The notes beneath the pieces are model-generated. The model worked only from the letters and a program-made list of their open reading frames with translations. It ran no database searches and was not told the origin of the DNA. A stretch of 64,000 nucleotides of DNA from Tepidimonas ignava (GTDB taxonomy: Bacteria > Pseudomonadota > Gammaproteobacteria > Burkholderiales > Burkholderiaceae_C), in contig NZ_SMAH01000005.1 in assembly GCF_004342625.1 (NCBI RefSeq), positions 123,924 through 187,923 of the forward strand. Direction: 5' to 3'. Numbering within the stretch: position 1 is the stretch's first letter; each line of letters begins with the position of its first letter. Positions 36,368 to 46,080 of this stretch are shown here, piece after piece. The position numbers and the translations under genes are program-made.

Positions 36368-36693
36368 CACCAGTTTTTCGGCAGTTTCGCGGGGGCTTGG
36401 TAGGGTTGGGCGGATCCGACGACGCGGAATTCATGATCCCACGGTAAAAACTCGTGCCGCAAGCGCCCGATCTCGCCCAGCTGCAGCATCAAGTCGTGCT
36501 TGATGGCCATCAGCGTGGACGCGGTGGTGAAATCGAAGCCACGCCGCTGTCCGTCGCGGGTGTCGAGGAACAGCCCGTTGACATAGTCGAGCAACGCCTG
36601 CGGTTGGTCACGCAACTGCTCCAGTCGCTGGCGGATGTGGGGGTAGGCGATTTTGTCGAGCCGTCCTTCCAGGACATCGGGCATGCGTTGCAT
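36367..36693 (-). CDS. Small hypothetical protein coupled to the GMC oxidoreductase
   Basis: Unrecognised soluble protein of 108 residues. The ATG at 36693 has a strong GAGGAG site and gives MQRMPDVLEGRLDKIAYPHI. It is helical, with a central RRGFDFTTASTLMAIKHDLM, and contains no membrane segment or cysteine pair. Its stop codon overlaps the GMC start by one base. Coupling and strand suggest a joint role with the dehydrogenase, but this is inference only. Confidence 0.65.
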   Translation of the reverse strand: MQRMPDVLEGRLDKIAYPHIRQRLEQLRDQPQALLDYVNGLFLDTRDGQRRGFDFTTASTLMAIKHDLMLQLGEIGRLRHEFLPWDHEFRVVGSAQPYQAPAKLPKNW

Positions 36694-36820
36694 GGTGGTG
36701 AGGCTCCTCGCGAGGCGCAATTCACATGACGATAACACGGCAAACCCAGCGGGGGGAGGGTGAAAACCCGTCCCCAATGCCAAATGGCGGCTTGGTGCGC
36801 ATCGGTCAAGGTGCCGCCCG

Positions 36821-37570
36821 TCAGCCGCGCACGAAAAACAGCGCCGACATCACCGCCCCGGTGCCCACCACCACGGCGCGCACCACGCGCGCCGGCAGGC
36901 GCCGGGCCGTGCGCGCCCCGAGCCAGCCGCCGACGGTGGCCGCCGCCATCATCAGCAGCGCCGGTGCCCAGGCGACGACGCCCGCCAGCACAAACGTTGC
37001 CACCGACAGCAGCGACAGCAGCAGGGAGTTGAGGTTTTTGAGCGCGTTGGCGCGCTGGATGTCGGTCTCGCCGGTGGCGGCGTACAGCGCCATCAGCACA
37101 ATGCCCAGCCCGCCGTTGAAATAGCCCCCGTACACCGCCACCAGCAGCAACCCTAGGGCGCGTGCCGCCGGTGGGGCTGGACGGCCACGGCCCAGCCGAT
37201 GCACCAGCTTCGGCCCGAACGCAAACACCAGCGTGGCGCCCAGCAGCAGCCAAGGCACGATGGCGCGAAACGTGGCCGCGGGCGTGACCAGCAGCAACAG
37301 CGCCCCCAGCACCCCACCGCTGGCGGCCAGCAGCCCTTCGCGCCACAGACGCGCGCGCGGCAGCGCGGCCAGCTCGGCACGGTAGCCCAGCGTGCTGCCC
37401 AGGTAGCCGGGGCTGACGGCCACGGCGCTGGTGGCGTTGGCCGCGATCGGTGGCAGGCCCGCGAACACCAGCGCCGGAAAGGTGAGAAAGCTGCCGCCGC
37501 CGGCCACCGCATTGAGGGCGCCGGCGGCCACGGCCGCGGCGGCCAGCAAGGCCGCGTCGACGATGTCCAT
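36821..37570 (-). CDS. TSUP (TauE/SafE) family permease
   Basis: Inner-membrane permease of 249 residues and about eight helices, family TauE/SafE, which moves small anions such as sulfite, sulfoacetate or related organosulfur compounds. It has the repeat motif AAGALNAVAGGGSFLTFPAL near the N-terminus and VYGGYFNGGLGIVLM in the second half. It is the last gene of a minus-strand group with the SLAC1 channel and DUF2892 protein, though 65 bases separate it from the former. Confidence 0.9.
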   Translation of the reverse strand: MDIVDAALLAAAAVAAGALNAVAGGGSFLTFPALVFAGLPPIAANATSAVAVSPGYLGSTLGYRAELAALPRARLWREGLLAASGGVLGALLLLVTPAATFRAIVPWLLLGATLVFAFGPKLVHRLGRGRPAPPAARALGLLLVAVYGGYFNGGLGIVLMALYAATGETDIQRANALKNLNSLLLSLLSVATFVLAGVVAWAPALLMMAAATVGGWLGARTARRLPARVVRAVVVGTGAVMSALFFVRG

Positions 37571-37635
37571 GACCGCGCATCGTACCAGCGTGCCCGTGCC
37601 GGGCGCGTCGCCGCCGGGTCAGCGAGGCCGGCGCT

Positions 37636-38649
37636 TCAAGGCGCCGTCACCACCGGCGCCACCGGCTCCGGGGCCAGCAGCGTGCCATGGCGCAGGCCCT
37701 TGACGGTGGCCAGGGCCAGCGCCACGATGATCACCGAGGTCAGCGCCAGCAGCACCGGCGCCACGGCGTGCAGCACCGGCAACGCCAGCGCCGCGGCCAG
37801 CTTGAAGCTCAGCGCCGTGAACGCGGCCAGCGGGAACGACACCGCCCAAAACGGCAGCCCAAAGGGCTGCGCGAAGAAGCGGCGCGCCTGCGTACCGACC
37901 CACGCCAGCATGAACAACCCCACCCCCCAGACGGCGGCGGCCACGCCCGGCGGCCAGCCAAAGCGCAGCACGCTCAGGCCCACCACGGCCGCCGGCGCCA
38001 ACGAGATGAACCACGTCGGGTGCAGCCGCGGCGGGATGGGGCCGTGCGCCAGGCGCCGCGCCACCAGCAGCGTGAACACCACCGGCCAGAAAAACACCCC
38101 GATGCCGAAGTGCACCGCCGACCACATCGCGTGCTCGAACCCCACACCGGCCAACGGGGCCACGACGTTGCCCACCACCGGGATGTACAGCACGGGCGTC
38201 ACGCCGTTCCACAGCGACTGCGCGTCGGGTGCGTGCGCCGTGGTGGGCGCCAGCCACTTGCCCAGCGCCCACACCGTGACGGTCAGCTGACCGAGCGAAC
38301 CCACCCACCACAGCGCGTGCGCCAGGGGCTGCGCCAGCGCCATGCTTTGCAGCCAGGTGGCCACCAGCAGCAGCGACACCGGCAACGCCGCGATGAACGC
38401 GTGGCGCACCGGGTGGCGCAGGTCCTCGGCCACGGCTTCGGGGTGGCGGTGCCAACGCAGTGCCGAGGCGACCAGCACCGCCAGCAGCACGGCGCAAGCC
38501 AGCGCCCCGATCGCCAGCGCGGCGCCGGTGGCCCAGTCCCCCAGCACCGGCGTGGCGGCGTGCCACGCCAGCGCCAGACCGGCCAGCCCCATCACCGGGG
38601 TGAACCAGCCGGGGTGCAGAAATTTCAGCAGCGTCGGGTGGGCGCTCAT
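37636..38649 (-). CDS. SLAC1/TehA-family anion channel
   Basis: Ten-helix membrane protein of 337 residues. The N-terminus LLKFLHPGWFTPVMGLAGLA and internal YIPVVGNVVAPLAG match the voltage-dependent anion channel family (plant SLAC1, bacterial TehA), which conducts chloride, nitrate or, in fungi (Ssu1), sulfite. Sixteen bases separate its start from the DUF2892 stop, and the two are probably co-transcribed. With TSUP and DUF2892 as neighbours, sulfite or another sulfur anion is a reasonable but unproven substrate. Confidence 0.88.
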   Translation of the reverse strand: MSAHPTLLKFLHPGWFTPVMGLAGLALAWHAATPVLGDWATGAALAIGALACAVLLAVLVASALRWHRHPEAVAEDLRHPVRHAFIAALPVSLLLVATWLQSMALAQPLAHALWWVGSLGQLTVTVWALGKWLAPTTAHAPDAQSLWNGVTPVLYIPVVGNVVAPLAGVGFEHAMWSAVHFGIGVFFWPVVFTLLVARRLAHGPIPPRLHPTWFISLAPAAVVGLSVLRFGWPPGVAAAVWGVGLFMLAWVGTQARRFFAQPFGLPFWAVSFPLAAFTALSFKLAAALALPVLHAVAPVLLALTSVIIVALALATVKGLRHGTLLAPEPVAPVVTAP

Positions 38650-38665
38650 CGCGGCCTCCGTGGCG

Positions 38666-38893
38666 TCAGCAGGCTTTGCAGGGGATGGCGTTTTCCGGCA
38701 CGCCGAGCTTTTTCAGGATGATGGCCAGCGGGCAGAAGTTGGTGAAGCCAAACTGAAACAGGTTCAGGCCAACAAACGCCGTGAAGGCCAAAAACCACTC
38801 GCTGACGAACAGCGGGCTGGACGGCGCGCCCAGCGCCACCGACACGAACACGAACAAGCCAGCGATCACACGGATCCAACGTTCCACGGTCAT
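38666..38893 (-). CDS. DUF2892 (YgaP-type) inner-membrane protein
   Basis: Protein of 75 residues, with the two-helix DUF2892 fold found as the membrane anchor of the rhodanese YgaP: MTVERWIRVIAGLFVFVSV, FTAFVGLNLFQFGFTNFCPL and the C-terminal NAIPCKAC with two cysteines. The ATG at 38893 has an ideal AGGAGGT site. DUF2892 proteins often sit in sulfur-stress operons. Here no rhodanese domain is fused or adjacent. Confidence 0.88.
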   Translation of the reverse strand: MTVERWIRVIAGLFVFVSVALGAPSSPLFVSEWFLAFTAFVGLNLFQFGFTNFCPLAIILKKLGVPENAIPCKAC

Positions 38894-38969
38894 GGTGCTT
38901 ACCTCCTGGGTTGAAGAATCGAACAGCAGCGGGGCGCCCGGCCGTGCCGCCAAGCGCCCCTTGGGGCCA

Positions 38970-41900
38970 TCAGCCGGCGGCGGCCCCGTGGGGCGCGTAG
39001 CGCCGACGGTACACCGCGTAGTACAGCACCGGGATGACCACCAGCGTCAGCAAGGTGGAGACCGCGATGCCAAAAATCAACGACACGGCCAGCCCATTGA
39101 AGATCGGGTCGTCGAGAATGAAAAACGCCCCCAGCATGGCCGCCAGCGCCGTCAGCGCGATGGGCTGCGCGCGCACCGCGGCGGACTGCACCACCGCCTG
39201 CGCAAACGGCATGCCCTTGGCGGTTTCCTGCTCGATGAAGTCCACCAACAGGATCGAGTTGCGCACGATGATGCCGGCCAGCGCGATCATGCCGATCATG
39301 CTGGTGGCGGTGAACTGCGCGCCCAGCAGCGCGTGCCCGGGCATGATGCCGATCATCGTCAGCGGGATCGGCGCCATGATGATCAGCGGCGTGAGGTAGC
39401 TGCGGAACTGCGCCACCACCAGCAGGTAGATCAGCACCAGGCCCACGGCGTAGGCCGCGCCCATGTCGCGGAAGGTCTCGTAGGTGACCTGCCACTCGCC
39501 GTCCCACTTGATGGCGTAGCCGCGCCAGGGGTCTTCGGGCTGCCGTATCCAGTACTCGCCCAGCGGCCCGGCGTCGGGCAACGCCGCCTCGGCCAGGCGG
39601 CTGCGGATGGCGAACATGCCGTACAGCGGCGAGTCGGTGCGCCCGGCCATGTCGCCCAGCACGTACACCACCGGCAGCAGGTCCTTGGTGAAGCGCGGCT
39701 GCTCGATGACACCGTGTTCGACGCGCACCAGCTCCGACAGCGGCACCATGCGGCCGTCGGCGGCCTTGAGCGGCAACGCCAGCACCGCGTCCAGCCCCAC
39801 CTGGCGCTCGCGTGGCAGCTGCAAGCGCACCGGCACGGCGTACTTGGCGTAGCCGTCGTGCAGGTAGGCCGCGTCGCTGCCTGAGAGCGCCGTGTACACC
39901 GTTTGCGCGATCACCTGCGCCGGGATGCCCAGGCTCTCGGCGCGGGCGCGCTCGATGCGCAGGAACACGCGCGGCGCCTCTTCTTTGAGCGTGGTGTCGA
40001 TGCCGACGATGTCGGGCGTGTCGGCAAACGCCTTGGCCACGCGGCGCGCCAGTTCGGCGCGGCCGACCTCGTCCGGGCCGTACACCTCGGCCACGATGGG
40101 CGACAGCACCGGCGGCCCCGGCGGCACCTCGACCACCTTGATGCGCCCGCCGTGCGCCTGGGCGATGGCCTCCAGCCCCGGCCGCAGCCGCTGCGCGATG
40201 GCGTGGCTTTGCTCCTTGCGGTGCTTGGCGTCGACCAGGTTGACCTGCAGGTCGCCCTGCTCGGCGTCGGCGCGTAGGTAGTACTGCCGCACCAGGCCGT
40301 TGAAGGTGATCGGGCTGGCGGTGCCGGCGTAGCCCTGCACATGGGTGACCTCGGGCTGCTGCGCCAAAAACGCCGTCATGTCCTGCAGCGCCGCGGCGGT
40401 GTCTTCCAGCGCCGTGCCGGCGGGCATTTCCAGCACCACCTGGAACTCGCTCTTGTTGTCAAACGGCAGCATCTTCAGGATCACCGCCTGCACCACCGCC
40501 AGGCCCACCGACAACGCCATGCCGGCCAGCACGCCGGCCAGCAGCAGCCAGCGGTGGCGCGCGCTGTGCAAAAACGGCGTCAGCACCCGGGTGAAGAAGG
40601 TCTGCAGCCCCCGCGTTAGCTTGGACGGCGCGTGGTGGGCGCCGTGCGCACCGGCCTTGGTCAGGTGCAGCGCCAGCCACGGCGTGATGGTGAAGGCAAT
40701 CGCCAGCGAAATCGCCATGCCCATGCTGGCGTTGATCGGGATCGGGCTCATGTACGGCCCCATCAGGCCGGTGACGAACGCCATCGGCAGCAGGGCGGCG
40801 ATCACGGTCAGCGTGGCCAGGATGGTGGGGCCGCCCACCTCGTCCACCGCGCGCGGGATGATTTCGCGCAGCGGCGCCTCGGGCGTGAGCAGGCGGTGGC
40901 GGTGGATGTTTTCCACCACCACGATGGCGTCGTCCACCAGGATGCCGATCGAGAAGATCAGCGCGAACAGCGACACCCGGTTCAGCGTGAAGCCCCAGGC
41001 CCACGAGGCAAACAGTGTCGCGGTTAGCGTCAGGATCACCGCCACGCCGACGATGACGGCCTCGCGCCGACCCAGCGCCAGCCCCACCAGCACGATCACG
41101 CTGGCGGTGGCAAACACCAGCTTGCTGATCAGTTTGTTGGCCTTGTCGGCGGCGGTGGCGCCGTAGTCGCGGCTGATGGTCAGCTGCACATCGTGCGGAA
41201 TCAGCGTGTTGCGCAGCCGCTCCAGTTGCGCGCTGGCCGCGCGCGCCACGTCGACGGCGTTTTCGCCCGGCTTTTTGGTCACGATGACCGTCACCGCCGG
41301 GTAGGCCTGGCCGGGCTGTGCCCCCGCGGGCAATTCGGCCCCCGGCCCCGGCGTGTGCCAGACGTAGCGGCGCGGCAGTTGGGCGCCTTCTTCGATGCGG
41401 GCCACCTCGCGCAGGTACACGGGGCGGCCCTGGTGCACGCCCACCACGATGTCGCCGACGTCGTCGACCGAGCGCAGGAACTCGCCCGTCTCCACCGTCA
41501 GCAGGCCCGGCTGACCCGCCTGTGCGCGCGGTTGCGCCACGGTGCCCGACGGCATCGCCTGGTTGGCCGCGGCGATGGCCTGGTGGATGGCCTGCAGCGG
41601 TACGCCGCGCGCGCGCAGCCGCTCGGGTTCGATCCAGACGTGGATGGCGCGGCCGGGGCCGCCGATGGTCTGCACCTCGCGCGTGCCCGGCACGCGCTTG
41701 AGTTCGGTTTCGATCGCGTGCGCCACGCGCTGCAGCTCCATGGCGCTCGCACCCTGGGCGCTCCACAGCGTCGCGGCCAGCACCGGCACGTCGTCGATGC
41801 CTTTGGGCTTGACGATGGGCGGCAGCACCCCCAGCCCCGCGGGCAGCCAGTCCTGGTTGGCGTTGAGCACGTCGTACAGGCGCACCAGCGCCTCGGTGCG

Positions 41901-42263
41901 CGGCACCCCCACCTTGAACTGCACCGTCAGCACCGCCACGCCGGCGCGCGCCACGCTGTAGGTGTGCTCGATGCCGTGGATTTGCGACAGCACGTGCTCG
42001 GCGGGCTGCGCCACCATTTTTTCGACGTCGGCCGCCGACGCCCCCGGAAACGGGATGATGACGTTGGCCATCGTCACGTTGATCTGGGGCTCTTCCTCGC
42101 GCGGCGTCACCAGCACCGCAAACAGCCCCAGCAGCAGCGCCACCAGCGCCAGCAGCGGCGTGATGGCGTTGGCCTGGAAGGCGCGCGCGATGGTGCCCGA
42201 GATGCCCATCCGCGCGCCAGTACCCTCATGGGTACCCATTGGAGTATCGTTTTCGTGCGCCAT
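38970..42263 (-). CDS. RND efflux pump inner-membrane subunit
   Basis: Proton-driven trimeric efflux pump of the AcrB/RND superfamily, 1097 residues. It has two repeats of a large periplasmic loop and twelve transmembrane helices. The proton-relay aspartates lie in FSIGILVDDAIVVVENIHRH (helix 4). It has YSVARAGVAVLTVQFKVGV and PLTMIGIMPGHALLGAQF in the usual positions. It belongs to a branch often placed with DUF2892 proteins rather than to classical drug pumps; substrate unknown. Start: ATG 42263 with GGAG nine bases upstream. The first 18 residues (before MGISGTIARAF) are not conserved-looking, and their codons contain an operator-like motif, so a start at 42209 is possible. Adaptor gene 38 bases upstream. 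Confidence 0.93.
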   Translation of the reverse strand: MAHENDTPMGTHEGTGARMGISGTIARAFQANAITPLLALVALLLGLFAVLVTPREEEPQINVTMANVIIPFPGASAADVEKMVAQPAEHVLSQIHGIEHTYSVARAGVAVLTVQFKVGVPRTEALVRLYDVLNANQDWLPAGLGVLPPIVKPKGIDDVPVLAATLWSAQGASAMELQRVAHAIETELKRVPGTREVQTIGGPGRAIHVWIEPERLRARGVPLQAIHQAIAAANQAMPSGTVAQPRAQAGQPGLLTVETGEFLRSVDDVGDIVVGVHQGRPVYLREVARIEEGAQLPRRYVWHTPGPGAELPAGAQPGQAYPAVTVIVTKKPGENAVDVARAASAQLERLRNTLIPHDVQLTISRDYGATAADKANKLISKLVFATASVIVLVGLALGRREAVIVGVAVILTLTATLFASWAWGFTLNRVSLFALIFSIGILVDDAIVVVENIHRHRLLTPEAPLREIIPRAVDEVGGPTILATLTVIAALLPMAFVTGLMGPYMSPIPINASMGMAISLAIAFTITPWLALHLTKAGAHGAHHAPSKLTRGLQTFFTRVLTPFLHSARHRWLLLAGVLAGMALSVGLAVVQAVILKMLPFDNKSEFQVVLEMPAGTALEDTAAALQDMTAFLAQQPEVTHVQGYAGTASPITFNGLVRQYYLRADAEQGDLQVNLVDAKHRKEQSHAIAQRLRPGLEAIAQAHGGRIKVVEVPPGPPVLSPIVAEVYGPDEVGRAELARRVAKAFADTPDIVGIDTTLKEEAPRVFLRIERARAESLGIPAQVIAQTVYTALSGSDAAYLHDGYAKYAVPVRLQLPRERQVGLDAVLALPLKAADGRMVPLSELVRVEHGVIEQPRFTKDLLPVVYVLGDMAGRTDSPLYGMFAIRSRLAEAALPDAGPLGEYWIRQPEDPWRGYAIKWDGEWQVTYETFRDMGAAYAVGLVLIYLLVVAQFRSYLTPLIIMAPIPLTMIGIMPGHALLGAQFTATSMIGMIALAGIIVRNSILLVDFIEQETAKGMPFAQAVVQSAAVRAQPIALTALAAMLGAFFILDDPIFNGLAVSLIFGIAVSTLLTLVVIPVLYYAVYRRRYAPHGAAAG
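42233..42246. promoter_or_regulatory. Second TACCC-N3-GGAGTA motif at the start of the RND gene
   Basis: TACCCATTGGAGTA shares both half-sites (TACCC and GGAGTA with a three-base centre) with the motif at 43430-43443 in front of the operon. It overlaps a perfect palindrome ATGGGTACCCAT (42228-42239). It falls in the first codons of the pump gene; regulatory meaning is inferred. Confidence 0.35.
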
Positions 42264-42301
42264 GGTTCAGGCTCCGTTGCGGTGCATCGAGCCGACCAGG
42301 C

Positions 42302-43393
42302 TCACTGGGCGGGCTGCGCACCGCGCAGCCCCGCGCGCACCGGGTCCAGCGCCACGCGCTCCCCCGGCTGCAAGCCCGAGACGATTTCCACGCCGTCGTC
42401 GCCGTGCTCGGCGCCGGTGCGCACCGCCCGCAGCACAAACGGCGCGGACGAACCCGCCGGCGCCACCACGTACACCGCGGTCAGCTCGCCCCGGCGCAGC
42501 ACCGCGCGCGCGGGCACCACCAGGCGCTCGTCGCTGCCCGCCACGAAGCGCACCTTGACCGCCTGCCCCGGCAGCACGCCCTGGGCGTCGGTGGCGGCCA
42601 GTGGCAGCCGCCACTCGATGGTCTGCGCCACCGGATCGGCCGCGGCCAGCCGGTTGCGTTGGGCCGGCGCCACCCAGCGACCGTCGGGCAGCCGCACCTC
42701 GACGCGCTGCGCGCGGTCGGCCAGCGCGGCCTGCGACGCCGGCACATGCACGGTGGCGCGCAGCGGTTGCGGGGCGTACACGGTCACCACGGGGCGGCCC
42801 GGCGCGGCCAAGTCACCCACCTCGGCATGCGTGGCCAGCACCAGGCCGTCGAACGGCGCCGTCAAGCGCGTGTAGCCCTGCGCCAGCGCGGCTTGCGATT
42901 GCGCGGCCTTGGCCTGCTGCAGCGCGGCGCGCGCCGCGGCGGCCTGGGCTTCGGCGCTGTCCAGCGCCGCTTGCGACACAAAGCCCTGCGTGCGCAGCTC
43001 GCGCGTGCGCTTGGCGTGCGCTTCGGCGTTGCGCGCTTCGGCTTCGGCTTGCGCGACAGCCCCGCTGGCGCGTTGCACGCCGGCGGTGGTCTCGCGGTCG
43101 TCGATGACGGCCAGCACCTGGCCGGCCCGGACGCGCTCGCCAGCCTTGACGTGCAACTGCACGATGCGGCCGCTGGCCTGCGCGGCCAGCGTGGCTTGCT
43201 GCACCGCTTCCACGGTGCCGTCCAGGGTCAGCGCCTGGCCCACGGGGCGGCGCGTCACCTCGGCCACCGGTACGTTCGGGCCGGCTGGTTGCGCGTGCGC
43301 CCAGGGTAGCTGGGCGGCCAGCAAAGCCACGCCCAGCATGGCGCTGCCAAGCCAGCGGCGACCTTCGGGGGTATGCGTGGGGCGTCGATCCAT
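42302..43393 (-). CDS. RND efflux periplasmic adaptor (membrane fusion protein)
   Basis: Periplasmic adaptor of 363 residues that links the RND pump to an outer-membrane channel. A signal peptide (cleavage after AHA, residue 34) is followed by a barrel-sandwich hybrid domain (IVQLHVKAGERVRAGQVLAV), a coiled-coil hairpin rich in Ala/Glu (about 100-150), the return lipoyl half (YTRLTAPFDGLVLATHAEVG) and beta-barrel domains. The start at 43393 is fixed by a perfect GGAGGT seven bases upstream. An ATG at 43408 overlaps that site and is rejected. No outer-membrane channel gene is in the operon. Confidence 0.93.
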   Translation of the reverse strand: MDRRPTHTPEGRRWLGSAMLGVALLAAQLPWAHAQPAGPNVPVAEVTRRPVGQALTLDGTVEAVQQATLAAQASGRIVQLHVKAGERVRAGQVLAVIDDRETTAGVQRASGAVAQAEAEARNAEAHAKRTRELRTQGFVSQAALDSAEAQAAAARAALQQAKAAQSQAALAQGYTRLTAPFDGLVLATHAEVGDLAAPGRPVVTVYAPQPLRATVHVPASQAALADRAQRVEVRLPDGRWVAPAQRNRLAAADPVAQTIEWRLPLAATDAQGVLPGQAVKVRFVAGSDERLVVPARAVLRRGELTAVYVVAPAGSSAPFVLRAVRTGAEHGDDGVEIVSGLQPGERVALDPVRAGLRGAQPAQ

Positions 43394-43417
43394 GGTTGGA
43401 ACCTCCATTGGGCGTGT

Positions 43418-43446
43418 AGTGTAGCAGCATACCCCAGGGAGTACAA
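43418..43446 (-). promoter_or_regulatory. Promoter and operator-like palindrome of the RND operon
   Basis: On the minus strand, TTGTAC (43446-43441) and TACACT (43423-43418) stand 17 bases apart. The spacer and -35 contain the imperfect palindrome TACTCCCTGGGGTA (43430-43443). A repressor there would occlude the polymerase. The pattern resembles CsoR/RcnR-type sites with TACCC...GGGTA halves, but no such regulator is in the window. Confidence 0.5.
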
Positions 43447-43451
43447 GGGGG

Positions 43452-44615
43452 CTATGGCATCGCCTCGACCGCCACCGGCACGCGCGGCGCCAGCGCGCAC
43501 AGCAGCTCGTAGGCGATGGTGTCTGCCGCCGCCGCCACCTCGTCCACCGGCAGGCTGGGGCCATGGGCGCTGCGGCCCCACAGCACCACCTCGTCGCCCA
43601 GGTTGCAGGGGCCGCCGTGCGCCTCCACCGGCGTGAGGTCCACGGCCAGCATGTCCATGCTGACGCGGCCCACCAGGCGCGTGCGCACCCCGCGCACGAG
43701 CACCGGCGCGCCGTGGTCTTGGCCCAAGCTGGCGTGGCGTGGGTAGCCGTCGGCGTAACCGCACGCGACGATGCCGATGCGCATGTCGCGCGCGGCGGTG
43801 TAGGTGGAGCCGTAGCCCACCGTTTCGCCGGCCGGCACGTGCTGGATGGCGATCAGTCGGCTGGCCAACGTCATCGTCGGCTGCAAGTCCCAGTGGGCGG
43901 CGTCGTGGTTGGGGTGGTCGGGCGCGCTGCCGTACAGCGCGATGCCGGCACGCACCCAGTCGGCCGCCAGCGCCTGGGCGCTGCCCGACCCCAGCCGCAG
44001 CGCCAGCGCGTGGCGCAGCGTGGCGGCGCTGTTGCACAGGCTGCGCTCGCCGGGCAGGTCCGCGGTGGCGGCGACGAAGGCCTCAACCTGGTGCAGCACC
44101 CCCTCGCGGCCCCGGCGCAGACCGTCGGCATCGGAAAAGTGGGTCATCAAGCTCACTTCGGCCACCTGCGGCAAGGCCTGCAGCCGCGTCCAGGCGGCCC
44201 GAAACGCCGCAGGCCCAAAACCGAGCCGGTTCATGCCGGAATTCATTTTGAGAAACACCCGGTGCGGCTGGTGCGTTTTGTGCTGGCTGAGCCAGTCGAT
44301 TTGCTCGTCGCAGTGCACCACGTGCCACAGGTTCAGGCGCGAGCACACCTCGAGGTCGCGCGGCTCGAAGCACCCTTCCAGCAGCAGGATAGGGCCGCGC
44401 CAGCCCAGCGCGCGCAGCCGCTCGGCTTCGGCCAGGTCCAGCAGCGCAAAGCCGTCGGCGCCGCGCAGCGCGGGGTAGGCCCGCTCGATGCCGTGGCCGT
44501 AGGCGTTGGCTTTGACCACCGCCCACACACGCGCGTCGCCCGCGGCGGCGCGGCAGCGTTGCAGGTTGTGGCGCAGGGCGTCGAGGTGGATCGTGGCTTG
44601 GATCGGGCGGGGCAT
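43452..44615 (-). CDS. alr: Alanine racemase
   Basis: PLP enzyme making D-alanine for peptidoglycan; cytoplasmic, 387 residues. The PLP lysine is Lys35 in [11 protein letters not shown]; further motifs are [20 protein letters not shown], the second-base tyrosine region [12 protein letters not shown] and [13 protein letters not shown]. Start ATG 44615. The 58 bases between its stop and the RND adaptor start hold that operon's promoter, so alr is probably a separate unit. Confidence 0.96.
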   Translation of the reverse strand: MPRPIQATIHLDALRHNLQRCRAAAGDARVWAVVKANAYGHGIERAYPALRGADGFALLDLAEAERLRALGWRGPILLLEGCFEPRDLEVCSRLNLWHVVHCDEQIDWLSQHKTHQPHRVFLKMNSGMNRLGFGPAAFRAAWTRLQALPQVAEVSLMTHFSDADGLRRGREGVLHQVEAFVAATADLPGERSLCNSAATLRHALALRLGSGSAQALAADWVRAGIALYGSAPDHPNHDAAHWDLQPTMTLASRLIAIQHVPAGETVGYGSTYTAARDMRIGIVACGYADGYPRHASLGQDHGAPVLVRGVRTRLVGRVSMDMLAVDLTPVEAHGGPCNLGDEVVLWGRSAHGPSLPVDEVAAAADTIAYELLCALAPRVPVAVEAMP

Positions 44616-44763
44616 GACGGCAAGGCAGGGGTGGACGGTCGCCGGCGCGGCGGGTGCGGGTGGCGTGCTATAAACCGCGCACCCCGCGCCACGCGGGTAC
44701 TTTCGCACAAAGCGGGCCGCTGCGGTGGTCCACGACGATCCGAGGACACGAAGTTTTGCCACC

Positions 44764-46047
44764 ATGAAGCGCGGCTTCTACACCATCATGGCAGCGCAGT
44801 TTTGCAGCTCGTTGGCCGACAACGCGCTGTTCGTCGTGGCGGTGGAGCTGCTGCGCAGCCGCGCTGCCCCTGAGTGGCAGGCGGCGGCCCTGGTGCCGAT
44901 GTTCGCCCTGTTTTATGTGTTGCTGGCGCCGTGGGTGGGGGCGTTTGCCGACTCGCGCCCCAAAGGGCAGGTGATGTTCATCAGCAACGCCATCAAGGTG
45001 GTGGGCTGTGTGCTGATGCTCACGCCCGTGCACCCGCTGCTGGCCTACAGCCTGGTGGGTCTGGGGGCGGCGGCGTATTCGCCTGCCAAATACGGCATCC
45101 TGACCGAGCTGCTGCCGCCGTCGCAACTGGTCAAGGCCAACGGCTGGATCGAGGGGCTGACGATCGCGTCGATCATCTTGGGCGTCGTGCTGGGCGGCCA
45201 GCTCGTGTCGCCGCGGGTTGCGGCGTGGCTCGGCGGCCACGAAGCGGCTTGGCTGCGCGCGCTGCTGCCCGGCGCGGCCGAGGTGGCCATCGTTGGCCTG
45301 GTGGGCGTGTACGCGCTGGCGGCGGCGTTCAACCTGCGTATCCCGCGCACCACCGCGCCGCTGCGCCACCTGCCGTCCAACCCGTTGGCGCTGCTGCCCG
45401 ATTTTTGGCGTTGCAACCTGCGGCTGTGGCGCGACCACCTGGGCCAAATCTCGCTGGCCACGACGACGCTGTTTTGGGGTGTCAGCGGCAACCTGCGCTA
45501 CATCGTGCTCGCCTGGGCCGCCGCGGCGTTGGGCTACAACACGACGCAGGCCTCCAGCCTGGTTGGGGTGGTGGCGGTGGGTACGGCGGTGGGGGCGATC
45601 GTGGCCTCGGTGCGCATGCGCATCGACCAGGCCCCGCGCGTGATACCGCTGGGCATCGCGATGGGGCTGTTGGTGGTGGGCATGATCGCGATCCGCGACG
45701 TGTGGGTGGCCGCCCCGTTTTTGGTGCTGCTGGGGGCGCTGGGTGGCTTTCTGGTGGTGCCGATGAACGCGTTGCTGCAGCACCGCGGCCACAACCTGAT
45801 GGGGGCGGGCCGCTCGATCGCGGTGCAGAACTTCAACGAGCAAGCCTGCATCCTGGGCCTGGGCTTTATGTACAGCGCCGCCACCGGCGCGGGGTTGTCG
45901 GCGTTTGGCGCCATCACCGCGTTCGGGTTGCTGGTGGCGGTGGTGATGGCGCTGATCCAGCGCTGGCACGCCCGCAACCTGCGCCGCTACCCGCACGAGC
46001 TGCAGCGCCTGTTCGAAATCGCCCGGCGCGACGATTTGCACGGGTGA
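44764..46047 (+). CDS. lplT: Lysophospholipid transporter
   Basis: MFS flippase that brings lysophosphatidylethanolamine back across the inner membrane for re-acylation; 427 residues, twelve helices. The N-terminus [20 protein letters not shown] and [20 protein letters not shown] are characteristic of LplT. The acyltransferase partner (Aas) is not fused or adjacent. Start ATG 44764. It is divergent from alr, with 148 bases between the starts, and converges with the LapD-like gene. Confidence 0.93.
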   Translation: MKRGFYTIMAAQFCSSLADNALFVVAVELLRSRAAPEWQAAALVPMFALFYVLLAPWVGAFADSRPKGQVMFISNAIKVVGCVLMLTPVHPLLAYSLVGLGAAAYSPAKYGILTELLPPSQLVKANGWIEGLTIASIILGVVLGGQLVSPRVAAWLGGHEAAWLRALLPGAAEVAIVGLVGVYALAAAFNLRIPRTTAPLRHLPSNPLALLPDFWRCNLRLWRDHLGQISLATTTLFWGVSGNLRYIVLAWAAAALGYNTTQASSLVGVVAVGTAVGAIVASVRMRIDQAPRVIPLGIAMGLLVVGMIAIRDVWVAAPFLVLLGALGGFLVVPMNALLQHRGHNLMGAGRSIAVQNFNEQACILGLGFMYSAATGAGLSAFGAITAFGLLVAVVMALIQRWHARNLRRYPHELQRLFEIARRDDLHG

Positions 46048-46080
46048 GTGCCACGCGCCGTGAGCGCCGACGCCTTGGCG

